From Berkiella sp050247135 (GTDB lineage Bacteria; Pseudomonadota; Gammaproteobacteria; Berkiellales; Berkiellaceae), in NCBI GenBank assembly GCA_050247135.1, contig JBFWUT010000001.1, forward strand, positions 151,558 through 215,557: 64,000 nt of DNA, read 5' to 3'. The number at the start of each line of letters is the position of its first letter. Positions within the stretch are counted from its first letter, which is position 1. Shown one piece after another: positions 24,809 through 34,100 of the stretch. A program made the translations under genes and the position numbers. The notes below the pieces were generated by a model. It was given only the letters and a program-made list of their open reading frames with translations, was not told where the DNA came from and ran no database searches.

Positions 24809-25774
24809 ATGATTAAAAACGCACCCACTGCATCCCATGATGTCAATCAAGCAGATGTCTATCAAGATCTTGTCAACGCTATATATGCTAAGAATTGCGA
24901 AGAAGCTATTGAACTATTCAAAGTTTTTGGAGATCCCACGCGGGTAGAGGATCTTGTTGATGTCTTGATATTAAACCCTATTCCAGAAATTTGGCTGGCA
25001 GCTTTTCAAAATGACGTATTTAAAGAGCAATTGGATAGTCGCCATTTGAGAAATCTTATATCAACTTTGGAATTAATGAGTTTTAAATTAAGCACTCATC
25101 CTGAAAAGTTGAGAATTATTAATAAAATTTACCAGATTATCATAGTGAATTGTGAATGGTGTCAATCACTAAGCTATAGCTATTTTATTCCACTGACGAG
25201 GAGTAATGGAGAACTGGCGAGCATGATAAGCCAAGATCATTGTTTCATGAGAATGCTCGAACCTGTGCATTTAAAAAATCTCATTCACAATTGCCCGACA
25301 GTTGTTATTGATGTTTTAAAGGGGGTTGAGCGATATTTTGGAGCAGAATATGCTAATGATCGCTGGAATAGTAATCTCTGGGCAAAAGAAACAATACGAT
25401 ATTTATTAGAGAAGTCGGCTATCGCTAGAAAGGCTGTTTTTACTGAAAATGCATTTGACTCATTAAGAGAACGGTTGGAGTTAAAATGTGATAGTGGTGG
25501 CTCTGCATCAGAACCCGATAGTAACACATTACTTGCAAATGCAGCACAAAGGTTAGAACGCTTAGTATTAGAGCTCAAAGATGACGAACTTGAAGATGAG
25601 GACGATTATGAGCATTTTGATGCCCGATACTATACCAATGAAGCAGTATTATTAATGCGCGACCGATTAGCGCAACTTGATGACGATCTTGAAGAAGCAG
25701 AAGATGAAGAAGAAGTTCCGCAACGAAATGTGGGTCTTAGAAGAACGAAATCGTTTTATTTCAAAAATGAATAG
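24809..25774 (+). CDS. Hypothetical protein with acidic C-terminus
   Basis: 321 residues, helical, no signal peptide. The last 80 residues are strongly acidic (LEDEDDYEHFD, LEEAEDEEEV) and the extreme C-terminus is basic (LRRTKSFYFKNE). Glu-rich stretches within the last 30 residues are typical of Dot/Icm type IV translocation signals (E-block), which makes this an effector candidate, but no functional domain is recognisable. Confidence 0.5.
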   Translation: MIKNAPTASHDVNQADVYQDLVNAIYAKNCEEAIELFKVFGDPTRVEDLVDVLILNPIPEIWLAAFQNDVFKEQLDSRHLRNLISTLELMSFKLSTHPEKLRIINKIYQIIIVNCEWCQSLSYSYFIPLTRSNGELASMISQDHCFMRMLEPVHLKNLIHNCPTVVIDVLKGVERYFGAEYANDRWNSNLWAKETIRYLLEKSAIARKAVFTENAFDSLRERLELKCDSGGSASEPDSNTLLANAAQRLERLVLELKDDELEDEDDYEHFDARYYTNEAVLLMRDRLAQLDDDLEEAEDEEEVPQRNVGLRRTKSFYFKNE

Positions 25775-25902
25775 CCTGTGAGCTATTCAATAATAACTGG
25801 ATACCTATCTAGAATAACCTCTCTTTGGTTGTTTACACAGTAAAAATAATCAGAAAAATGCCGACTAATGGCTTAGGTCATTAAGCTTAAGCTCGTAAAT
25901 TC

Positions 25903-26259
25903 ATGCTTAATTTACAAAATAGCTTGCAATACATCCAACATGCTATTTCCCTGTGTGGAATTTTGATTATTTTTATTGGGGTTATAATTGCTCTGGTACA
26001 ATATTTAATACACTTATTTTCGAGCAAATTCGCACAGGAAAATGATTACATTAATAGCATTAGATTGCAGCTGGGTAGGGTGTTAACACTAGGGTTAGAA
26101 TTTATTATTGCATCAGATTTAATAGGAACCATGACGACGCCAGATTACTATGCCGTTGGCATTCTGGTTATTATTGTCATTATTCGAACCATATTGAATT
26201 ATACTATTAACAGGGAAATTGAAGGGCTTGCTAAACAAAGCAAGTTAAACCTCAACTAA
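25903..26259 (+). CDS. DUF1622 family membrane protein
   Basis: 118 residues with three hydrophobic helices (about 13-40, 62-80, 83-105). The central R-L-Q-L-G-R-x-L-x-L-G-L-E-F-x-I-A-S-D motif is the hallmark of DUF1622, small inner-membrane proteins of unknown function. It is followed after 20 bases by a DUF389 gene on the same strand, so the two probably form an operon. Confidence 0.85.
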   Translation: MLNLQNSLQYIQHAISLCGILIIFIGVIIALVQYLIHLFSSKFAQENDYINSIRLQLGRVLTLGLEFIIASDLIGTMTTPDYYAVGILVIIVIIRTILNYTINREIEGLAKQSKLNLN

Positions 26260-26279
26260 ACTTTCGCAAGGGAACCAAT

Positions 26280-27284
26280 GTGACTACAATTAGAACAGTT
26301 CAAATAATTACTCCAAAAGAACATTATAAAAAGGTAAGCAAGCAAATCCAAGAATCTGAAGTCATTGATTCGTGGGATGTCATAGATAATTCAAAGGAAA
26401 ATATCATTTTTTCTGTATTGGTTTCATTAGATGACAGTGAGAAATTAATAGATAAATTACGTTCAAATATAGATAATAAAATTATTAAGAAAATCATTAT
26501 ATCCAATATTGAAACAATTATTCCCAAAGAAGTTCTTAAATTAAATCCTTCACGATTTAAAATAGTTGATGAATCTGAGCGAGCTTCAAGAGAAGAACTA
26601 TATAACCAACTTGACAATGAAACGAACTTAAATACCAATTATATACTTCTAGCATTGCTTTCTACGCTAGTAGCAGGTTTAGGATTGTTAGAAAATCATA
26701 TTCCAGCAGTCATTGCTGCAATGGTGATTGCGCCGATGCTAATGCCAAATTTAGCAATGGCCCTCGCTGCTGTGCTTGGAGATAAAAGGCTATTAATAAA
26801 ATCATTCAAAACAAATGCTGTTGGAATCATTTGTTGCTTCATTTTATCAATTATCATCGGTTTCTTTTGGCAATTTAAAGTAGATTCAGCGCAGTTATTA
26901 CTAAGAACAAATGTTAGCTATACAGATATTTCCCTCGCTTTGGCATCCGGAGCAGCAGCTGCTTTATCGGTGGTTTCCCGACTTTCTGCTGCTCTGGTAG
27001 GCGTGATGGTAGCTGTTACCTTGTTACCTCCAATAGTTGCCTGTGGGATTTTACTAGGCGCTGGTGTCTATACTGAGTCCTTATGGGCTGGTTTGTTATT
27101 TGTTGTTAACATTGTTTCAATTAATTTAGTAGCGAATTTAGTGTTTATTTTTCAAGGTGTGCGACCACAAAAATGGTATGAAAAGAAAAAAGCGAAAAAA
27201 GCAATCTTTTGGTATCTTGTATTTTGGATAACATCGTTATTAATTTTAATTTCGGTGGTATACATACATCAAAGTAATAAATGA
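26280..27284 (+). CDS. DUF389 (TIGR00341-type) membrane protein
   Basis: 334 residues. GTG start at 26280; the ATG two bases earlier runs into TGA, and AAGGGA lies 6 bases upstream. A soluble N-terminal part of about 115 residues with an alpha/beta ACT-like pattern precedes six to seven membrane helices with the family's small-residue-rich motifs (VIAAMVIAPMLMP, SGAAAALSVVSRL, LLPPIVACGILLG). Function unknown; the family is widespread in bacteria and archaea. Confidence 0.88.
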   Translation: MTTIRTVQIITPKEHYKKVSKQIQESEVIDSWDVIDNSKENIIFSVLVSLDDSEKLIDKLRSNIDNKIIKKIIISNIETIIPKEVLKLNPSRFKIVDESERASREELYNQLDNETNLNTNYILLALLSTLVAGLGLLENHIPAVIAAMVIAPMLMPNLAMALAAVLGDKRLLIKSFKTNAVGIICCFILSIIIGFFWQFKVDSAQLLLRTNVSYTDISLALASGAAAALSVVSRLSAALVGVMVAVTLLPPIVACGILLGAGVYTESLWAGLLFVVNIVSINLVANLVFIFQGVRPQKWYEKKKAKKAIFWYLVFWITSLLILISVVYIHQSNK

Positions 27285-27313
27285 GATGCTAAATTCTTGA
27301 GCATCTCATTTGT

Positions 27314-28942
27314 TTATTTGAATTTTTTTGACTTCAAGGCATCAGCACTTAAAGCCCGTCCAATGAGTGAAGGCCTCTCCGTCACTGGAGGAGGTGATGA
27401 ACCTTTACGACGTTCCCTTGGCGAAGACGAATCTGAACTACGAGGAGAGCGGGAAGCTTTTTCGTCAGATGAGGGTTTCTCACGTCGGTGTAAATGATAG
27501 ATCCCCATTGAAGGCGAGCTGGGTGGTACTAACGATGGGATTGCTAATGTTCTGTCATCAATAGTTCGATCTTCAGCACTGCCTATCGATAATTTTCTTA
27601 ATTCCTCTTGTAGAGCCGCTAATTGCTGTTGTAATTCATTGTTCCTTACTTTAAGAGAGAACGTTTCCTGCTGCAACTGTGCACTTAATTTTGCATTTTG
27701 CTCAACTTGCTCTTCATAAGCCTGCGTCAAGTGCTTACAGTATTCTTGTTGTTCTTCAAGAGAAACTGCATATCTTTCAGGATTAAATGGTGCTCTAAAG
27801 CCTCTTTTCCTCTCAAAAACACTTCTGACTATACACTCATCAAACCATGCGTCGATATCTTTTTCAAGACGAGGTATTTGTAAAAAGTTTCTTAATGCTT
27901 TCACATAGGCTGTTGGGTCTTTAGGATTTGATGCATCTTCTTGATAAAGCATTTTAAGTACATAAATAAAATTATGCATCACTCCGGCTCTGTCTAATGT
28001 TTTATCAAATGCAGCAACACTGGCAATTTTTTTAATAAAAAAGTCGTATATGGCTTTTTCTGCACCTTTATCCTCTTGGCGATAAAACCTTTTTGCAATT
28101 TCAGCATATTGGGTTTTTAATGTTTCTAGAAAAAAATCGGGGAGATCTTCAGCTGCTAAGGCAGGATTAACAGATATGCCAAAATGTAGCAAATCAAATT
28201 TGTTATTCATTCTCACGTAAATATCGTAGGTCTCAATAGAATAATCGTTATCAAACACTGGGTGTCTGATAGTTAAATATAAAGTAGCAGCTAAATAGAA
28301 ATGAAAAAACTTATCTCGTTGTGATCTTTCTAATAAATGTCCTTCAACTATTGCGGCGTCCTGTAGTTGTAATGCATGAACACATGCCATGGTCGTTAAT
28401 TGTGCAATACCTTTTTGCTCATCGGGATCGGGCTGAACTTGAATATTGGTTTTAAAAACCCTTATAAATCGATGCAACGCTTTTGCTTCATCATAAAATT
28501 TCTCTTGAGTAAGGCGTGTGATAAACGAAATGATTAGCATTTGAGTGTCATACACTAATGAAGGTCTACGATACTCTGCTGGTGGGGCAAGCATTTCTGT
28601 GATTTTTTCAAGCTTATTGCTATTATTGAGCCATAGCTTATTTAATGAATTGATCATGTCACGAAACGCGCCGTTAACTTGCAAGATGAGTTCTTCTTTA
28701 ATTGGAAGAATTTTTCTGCTAGGCGCTCTCATGAAATCCCAGCCCTTAAATGCTTCACACAAAAGTAGCCATCTTTGATTGGGCATGGCTTTAGAAAATT
28801 GATTAGTGCTTGTTACCTCGTTTTCAGAATCATTTTTATCGTCAGCAAATGAAGCTTCATAATCGTCAATAAGGTGGATAAGTTCGTCTGTTGTGTAGCT
28901 TTTTGAATATTGCGGGGTTTCTGCAGACTGTTTTTGTCCCAT
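27314..28942 (-). CDS. Hypothetical coiled-coil protein, possible N-myristoylation site
   Basis: 542 residues from ATG 28942, which has AGGAGA 7 bases upstream (frame open to 28990). Helical body, then a coiled coil (about 405-465; runs of E-x-x-L and Q-Q-Q-L-A-A-L-Q) and a Ser/Pro/Arg-rich tail (about 480-542). The start MGQKQSAE fits the eukaryotic N-myristoylation pattern (Gly2, Ser6). No signal peptide. No known domain recognised. It converges with the DUF389 gene, their stops 30 bases apart. Confidence 0.55.
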   Translation of the reverse strand: MGQKQSAETPQYSKSYTTDELIHLIDDYEASFADDKNDSENEVTSTNQFSKAMPNQRWLLLCEAFKGWDFMRAPSRKILPIKEELILQVNGAFRDMINSLNKLWLNNSNKLEKITEMLAPPAEYRRPSLVYDTQMLIISFITRLTQEKFYDEAKALHRFIRVFKTNIQVQPDPDEQKGIAQLTTMACVHALQLQDAAIVEGHLLERSQRDKFFHFYLAATLYLTIRHPVFDNDYSIETYDIYVRMNNKFDLLHFGISVNPALAAEDLPDFFLETLKTQYAEIAKRFYRQEDKGAEKAIYDFFIKKIASVAAFDKTLDRAGVMHNFIYVLKMLYQEDASNPKDPTAYVKALRNFLQIPRLEKDIDAWFDECIVRSVFERKRGFRAPFNPERYAVSLEEQQEYCKHLTQAYEEQVEQNAKLSAQLQQETFSLKVRNNELQQQLAALQEELRKLSIGSAEDRTIDDRTLAIPSLVPPSSPSMGIYHLHRREKPSSDEKASRSPRSSDSSSPRERRKGSSPPPVTERPSLIGRALSADALKSKKFK

Positions 28943-29205
28943 CTGCTTATCTCCTGTGCTGATAAAAACGGTGGCTGTGCGAGTAATCAATTAAGCCAGA
29001 GGCTAATCAAATAGATTAAAGAGGGGATCAGGCATATCCAGCAAAAAGCTGAACATTGTAGTTAAGAGTTGATGCTATGAAGGGTAAAGAATTATTTAGC
29101 ACAGGCAAAACATGAGATAAGTGACTTAGGTGCATTCTAAATTCAATCAATAGGGGTGTCAAAATTTTTGCGCCCAATAACTGTGGTAGAAAACCAACAT
29201 AGTTG

Positions 29206-30438
29206 CTAGCATATAATGCATTTTTTGGTTGGTGTTTGTTTTTTAGTATCCAGTTCGTTTTCTTCAGACACTTCAGAAGATGAAAATTCAAGACAATCTT
29301 CAAATACCAAAGTGTTTGCCACTTTGGTTACGATATTGAGCCCATCCACGGGAGCCAACATCGTGTCTGCTTTATTAATAAAATCAGGCGAGAATAGATC
29401 GGATACTTGATAGATATTTGAAGAATAAGCAAACGCGAACGCATCGTCCGTATTGGCTGCAAAAGAACCATTAATCGCAAATATATGAAAAGTATCATGG
29501 ACCCTTTTATGTTCAATGAGTTTACTCATATGAGCTAATCCCACTGTGCAAAATCCATGCGCCATATCATGACTTAATATTTGTTCTATCATAGCACTTT
29601 CGCGTTGTGCAGTACCCTCAGGCGAACTATTCCAGTCAGGATCTTTAGGATTTCTTTGTAGATCAATAGGAACGACTGTCATACCAAGTTGATAACCGTG
29701 AAGGTGATTACCGATAGCAGGAGACCAGACATGATCAATAAGATATGGATCGTTTATTTCATCCTCTTGGTAAGTTTCTTCCACCAGTTTAAGATATTTA
29801 TCGGATTGTTCAATCATTAAGTTTTTAATATCCAGTCTAACGGATATTTCAATTATCATGGCATGTAGAATGTTTTCTAGTGTACTCGTATGCATTTCAC
29901 CCATGGTGATTAACAATTTTTTACCTTGTCTTTGTGCTTCTTGTAGCGCATTTAATATTCGGCGATACAAAGTGGCAAAAGCTGAAGAAAGCTCTTTTTC
30001 TAGATCATGATAAAATTCCGGCTGAAATTTTTTCACATGGGCAAGGACACTTTGATACATTTCTCTTGAAAACCGGTTATTGCGATAGGTTGAATAGAAA
30101 CCTTCTTTTATCTTTTCACATATCATTTGCAAAGGGATTTTGGTTTGCGTAGCAGACACAGGTTTAAGTGGCTGAGCTCCCTGTTCTAAAAGAAACCTCA
30201 GGATAAAAATATTTTGCATTTCAATCGAACAAGCTAAAAGTGATAGCATCTCTCCTGAAACTGGGGATGTAATACAAACGTCAAAACTGACGCCTTTTTT
30301 TATAAAAGATTGTAAACTGGATTTATCAGGATGGATGAAGCGAGTATTGTGAACATAATTAAAATACTCTTGAGCAGCCGCTATGAATTGAGCATTGTCA
30401 TAAGACGTTGTGATAGGTGAAGGTTGACTGGTTAGCAT
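29206..30438 (-). CDS. TraB/ChaN-like protein ending in a CaaX box
   Basis: 410 residues. The N-terminal third has ankyrin-like helices (LLACSIEMQNIFILRFLLEQG). The rest has the alternating pattern of the TraB/EreA/ChaN-like superfamily: LLITMGEMHTS (about 175-185), LMIEQS, VVPIDLQ, RESAMIEQIL, and TVGLAHMSKLIE (about 314-325), where Glu and His pairs form the predicted active site. The last residues are TPTKKCIIC: a CaaX box with a polybasic lead. L. pneumophila AnkB ends in a comparable box (CLVC) and is farnesylated by the host. An acidic SSSEVSEENELD stretch precedes it. No signal peptide. Confidence 0.65.
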   Translation of the reverse strand: MLTSQPSPITTSYDNAQFIAAAQEYFNYVHNTRFIHPDKSSLQSFIKKGVSFDVCITSPVSGEMLSLLACSIEMQNIFILRFLLEQGAQPLKPVSATQTKIPLQMICEKIKEGFYSTYRNNRFSREMYQSVLAHVKKFQPEFYHDLEKELSSAFATLYRRILNALQEAQRQGKKLLITMGEMHTSTLENILHAMIIEISVRLDIKNLMIEQSDKYLKLVEETYQEDEINDPYLIDHVWSPAIGNHLHGYQLGMTVVPIDLQRNPKDPDWNSSPEGTAQRESAMIEQILSHDMAHGFCTVGLAHMSKLIEHKRVHDTFHIFAINGSFAANTDDAFAFAYSSNIYQVSDLFSPDFINKADTMLAPVDGLNIVTKVANTLVFEDCLEFSSSEVSEENELDTKKQTPTKKCIIC

Positions 30439-30613
30439 GGTATTACTGCAATTGGGCCAAGAATCTTACAGTTTCAAATCAATGAAGCACTATAGGTCAC
30501 TTAGCTTTTCATAGCAACTAACTTTATCTGACATAGATGGCCGCTCGTCTATCATGTATAATGATGCGCCTTATTCCAGTTACCAGCTTGTATAAGCTAC
30601 ATTAAGGTTTGAT

Positions 30614-30949
30614 ATGTTAAAAATTACAAAAATATGCGCCATGATACCTTGTGTCTTTTTATTTTCGGCTTGTTCTCACACTCCATCCTTGGGCGAGCAA
30701 ATGATTTCTCAAGGTTCTAATACTAAAGTGATCGGCGAAAAATGGATGGATGGCGATGAGCTGGTGAGAAAAGGGGATCAGCATGTCGCGAAAGGCAATT
30801 CGATGGTTAAAAAAGGTAAGCACCTGATTAGCGACGGAAAATCAGAGATTAAAAAAGGACAGCGCATGAAGAAAAAGGGAAACAAAATGAAGCATAGCAG
30901 TGAAAATGTTTTTCATGAAAAGTTCCCGGAAATGGATCTTCAGGATTAA
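30614..30949 (+). CDS. Small lipoprotein with Gly/Lys-rich repeats
   Basis: 111 residues. Type II signal peptide with lipobox LFSAC (Cys20). The mature part is a run of short repeats of the form V-x-K-G-x-x-x-V-x-K-G (about 50-95), rich in Lys and Gly, giving a very basic periplasmic or surface chain. ATG 30614 follows a TAAGG. A hairpin follows the stop. Function unknown. Confidence 0.75.
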   Translation: MLKITKICAMIPCVFLFSACSHTPSLGEQMISQGSNTKVIGEKWMDGDELVRKGDQHVAKGNSMVKKGKHLISDGKSEIKKGQRMKKKGNKMKHSSENVFHEKFPEMDLQD

Positions 30950-30965
30950 CCCTTCTGTAATTCAA

Positions 30966-30991
30966 GAGGCGATTAGTTCTTTTATCGCCTC
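30966..30991. terminator. Hairpin after the lipoprotein gene
   Basis: Perfect 8-bp stem GAGGCGAT (30966-30973) / ATCGCCTC (30984-30991) with a 10-base loop, 17 bases after the stop. It is not followed directly by a T-run, so terminator function is probable rather than certain. Confidence 0.55.
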
Positions 30992-31129
30992 ATAGCACGC
31001 CTCTTTTCAATCCATTCTAACCTAAAATTTAAAGTTAAATGACTTATACATTTTTGCCAGGAAAATAGACAGTCAAAAGTTAGGATGCTAAACTTCTAAT
31101 CCCTTTAATAAGTTCACCAACTAGTAGCT

Positions 31130-34100
31130 ATGTTCAAACCAGAAACACAAATGTCCCACCGATCGCCTGTCAATCAAAAGCCAACATTAGAAAGCGTTAT
31201 TGTTGGACTGCTGGAAGAGGCTCGGCAGATCCCAATTAATGCCCCTGACACTATCACGGCGCCATTAGTCAATGAGTTTTTAGATTATGATAAAGCCTTA
31301 AGTAATCTATTTAGCGTCTCGCTTGAAAGCTTGCTTTCGGTTGATCTTATCATTGAAGCCAAAGGCCCTAAGGAAATTGAAGAGCGTATAAACGGGTTAT
31401 ATTTTGTGTTTTATAGGGTGATCCCGCATTTATCTGGATTTAATGTAATCCAACTCAGTGGAATGTTAGGGGATGCTTTACTAGAGAGTATAGAAAAATA
31501 TCGTTCTTTGCGAGCAGAAAGTACCCAACCTTCGCTTTTAGAGATCTATGATGAGACTGAATTTCGGTTTAAATATCCTGGTCTGAGTCCTTTGTTCGAA
31601 GAATATGCGAATGCTTTATCCTCGTTAACTGAAAATCTCACTCAGGTTAAAGCACAGCAAATATCCCGATATACACTTAAGCGGTTTACAGATAACCTTG
31701 ATTTTCTGCTGAAAAATACACAATCATTAAAGTTACCTATCGAATATCTCTCCAAAAAATTAGACGAGCATATAAAGCTTGTTTTTAAAATCAGCTGTTA
31801 TATAAAGGATTGCTACAATAAAAGTGAAGCCATGATATTGCTTCCTAAAATAAAAATATTGTTAGATGAGCTGGCAGTTAAGTTAAGCGCAAATGAAAAT
31901 TCGAATAAAGTCCAGCTTCTTGGCAAAAGGGTCAAGCAGTTAGCCCAAAAGACAGAGCAAGCAAGAGCGCAATTAGAAAACGCTGTTGTCACTGCGGCAC
32001 AGCTAGCGCAACCTGCTTTATTAACGCAAGCGGTTCTTGATGAGACTGTACAATCATTTTTAAACGAAAATATTATCAGTTTAGGTGAAAGCGAGAAGCT
32101 AAACTCTTTGTTAAAAGATGCGAATATCACTCGACAAATAGCCTCTGCGTTGACTAAGCGTCTTACTAAGGAATTAGCAAGCTGGCCTGATGTCGATAAA
32201 TTAACACTTGGTCAAATGGCGGAACTATTAACTAATTGCATAAGGCCAATTGATCTGACGCTATATTTTGTCAATAAGGTTTTGGCGGATCGTCCTGAGT
32301 TTGCATTAGAGCGTTCAAATCTTATTTATGAGCTTTTTGCGCAAATGACTTATTATTTCGTAATTGCCAATCGATATTTTGTATTGCGTGAAGATGTTAA
32401 CTCTGAAGCTCTCTTTTATTTTAGTGTTTTACAACAATATAATCATGCATTAGAGAGCTTAACGCCACGTTACCATGAATTGAGTCTTGATAAATTAAAT
32501 GCTTCAAAAGACAAATCAGCCAATTTGCAGGATAGACAATCGAATAAGCGGCAAGTTTACGAGGCACATCATAATTTACTCACGTTTAAACTATGCTATG
32601 CCGTTATTTGTGCAAATGTGCATGAATACGATTTAGCACATCAAGCATGTAGAGCAACGCAGCAAGCTACTTTAGGTGTGAGTGCCGCCATTGATAGCAT
32701 GGATGATAAAATAGACACCGAAAACATGAAACGATATCAAGTTCTGTTAACGGATATTCAAAAGAAACTTGAAACGTTGGTTAGATTAATCAAACTATAT
32801 ACCCAGACAAAAATATCCGCTCTCAATCAAGACAAACATATTGTTGTTTTTTTACGCAAAAACAATACGGTTCACAGTGTGAATGTCAAAGAAATGATTG
32901 ATTCAATGGCGAAATCAATTGACAAAGTCACTCCAGATGAAAACAGTCCAGAGTATAAAAAATTATCAAAGAAATTTTCTAAAGATACTAAAGTCTATCC
33001 TGTGCGTATCGCTATGATTAATTATGTGGCAGAGCGTTCCTTGGCTGATTCAAAAGCCAAAATGTTAAATCTAACAAGATCCCCCCATGAGCGAATTAAT
33101 CGCATCCATGACCATCAAAAGAACATTAATGCGCTATATTATTTTTTCTGTACAACGGCTAAAGAGCATGTTGATGCTTTTCCTAAAGCAGATTCAAAGC
33201 ATCGTCTGCTTGGATTTATTGTGCTCAATATACATATGCAAGCAAATGAGTTTGAAAAGCTCATGTTAAATCGTGAGGTGCCTGATGGACAATATGCTGC
33301 GCTGTATAAAGTGATCCGCGGTAATTATGTGATGCTATCAAAGCATCTCTCAAATTTTATTGAAGACATCATGCGAAATCAAGAAGAATGCGTCGTAAAG
33401 CTAAAGGCCTTATTAGAGGTTCAGGTGGTGCAGTCTTGTATTTTTGAGCAATTTGCGGAGTCGGCGTTTGCACAAACGTGTTTCAAGCAGGGAGCTAATA
33501 TATTAAAAATCCTTAATGATATGCATGAGCTCACACCTCAAGAATGTGATCACTATAATACTCTGCTAGCCAATTGTAAATCGTATGAACTTTCTGAAGC
33601 AGTGGGCATTCGGCAGTTTTTCGATGATACTTTTAATCAGTCGAGCTTAATTCATCGCTTTCTAGTTGAATTTGGAAGTGATGATAAAAAGTTTCTTCAA
33701 AAGTCCTGTGACGAGAGTGCACAACAAAGAGCCGATAGACTCAAAGAGCGCTTAAAGCACTCAAAAAACAATTTGAATGAGATGGCTGATATTCTATTAA
33801 GTCTGAATAAAGATTTCGGCTTAGATAATGTCATTTTCATTTTAACTGAGTTAAATCTACAGTTTAAAGAATTAAAGCAATCTTATTTTAAGAAAAAAAA
33901 TGGCATTTATGGCCTAATTACTGAAACGATTATTGGCATCACCTTGGATATTGATGTTTGCTTATCTATATTAGAAAAAAACATTGAGCTTCAAGCTATT
34001 CAGGCAGAAAAACAAGCTAAAGTTAATGAGGCAAACCGCCTTGCGCGCGCTAAGCAAGACATTAAAAGAGAAGAAGAAAGATTGCGTAAAGAAGGCAGGA

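Noticed and set aside
29028..29303. 91-codon minus-strand ORF past the end of the CaaX gene
   Set aside because: Starts inside the CaaX gene in another frame with no ribosome site.
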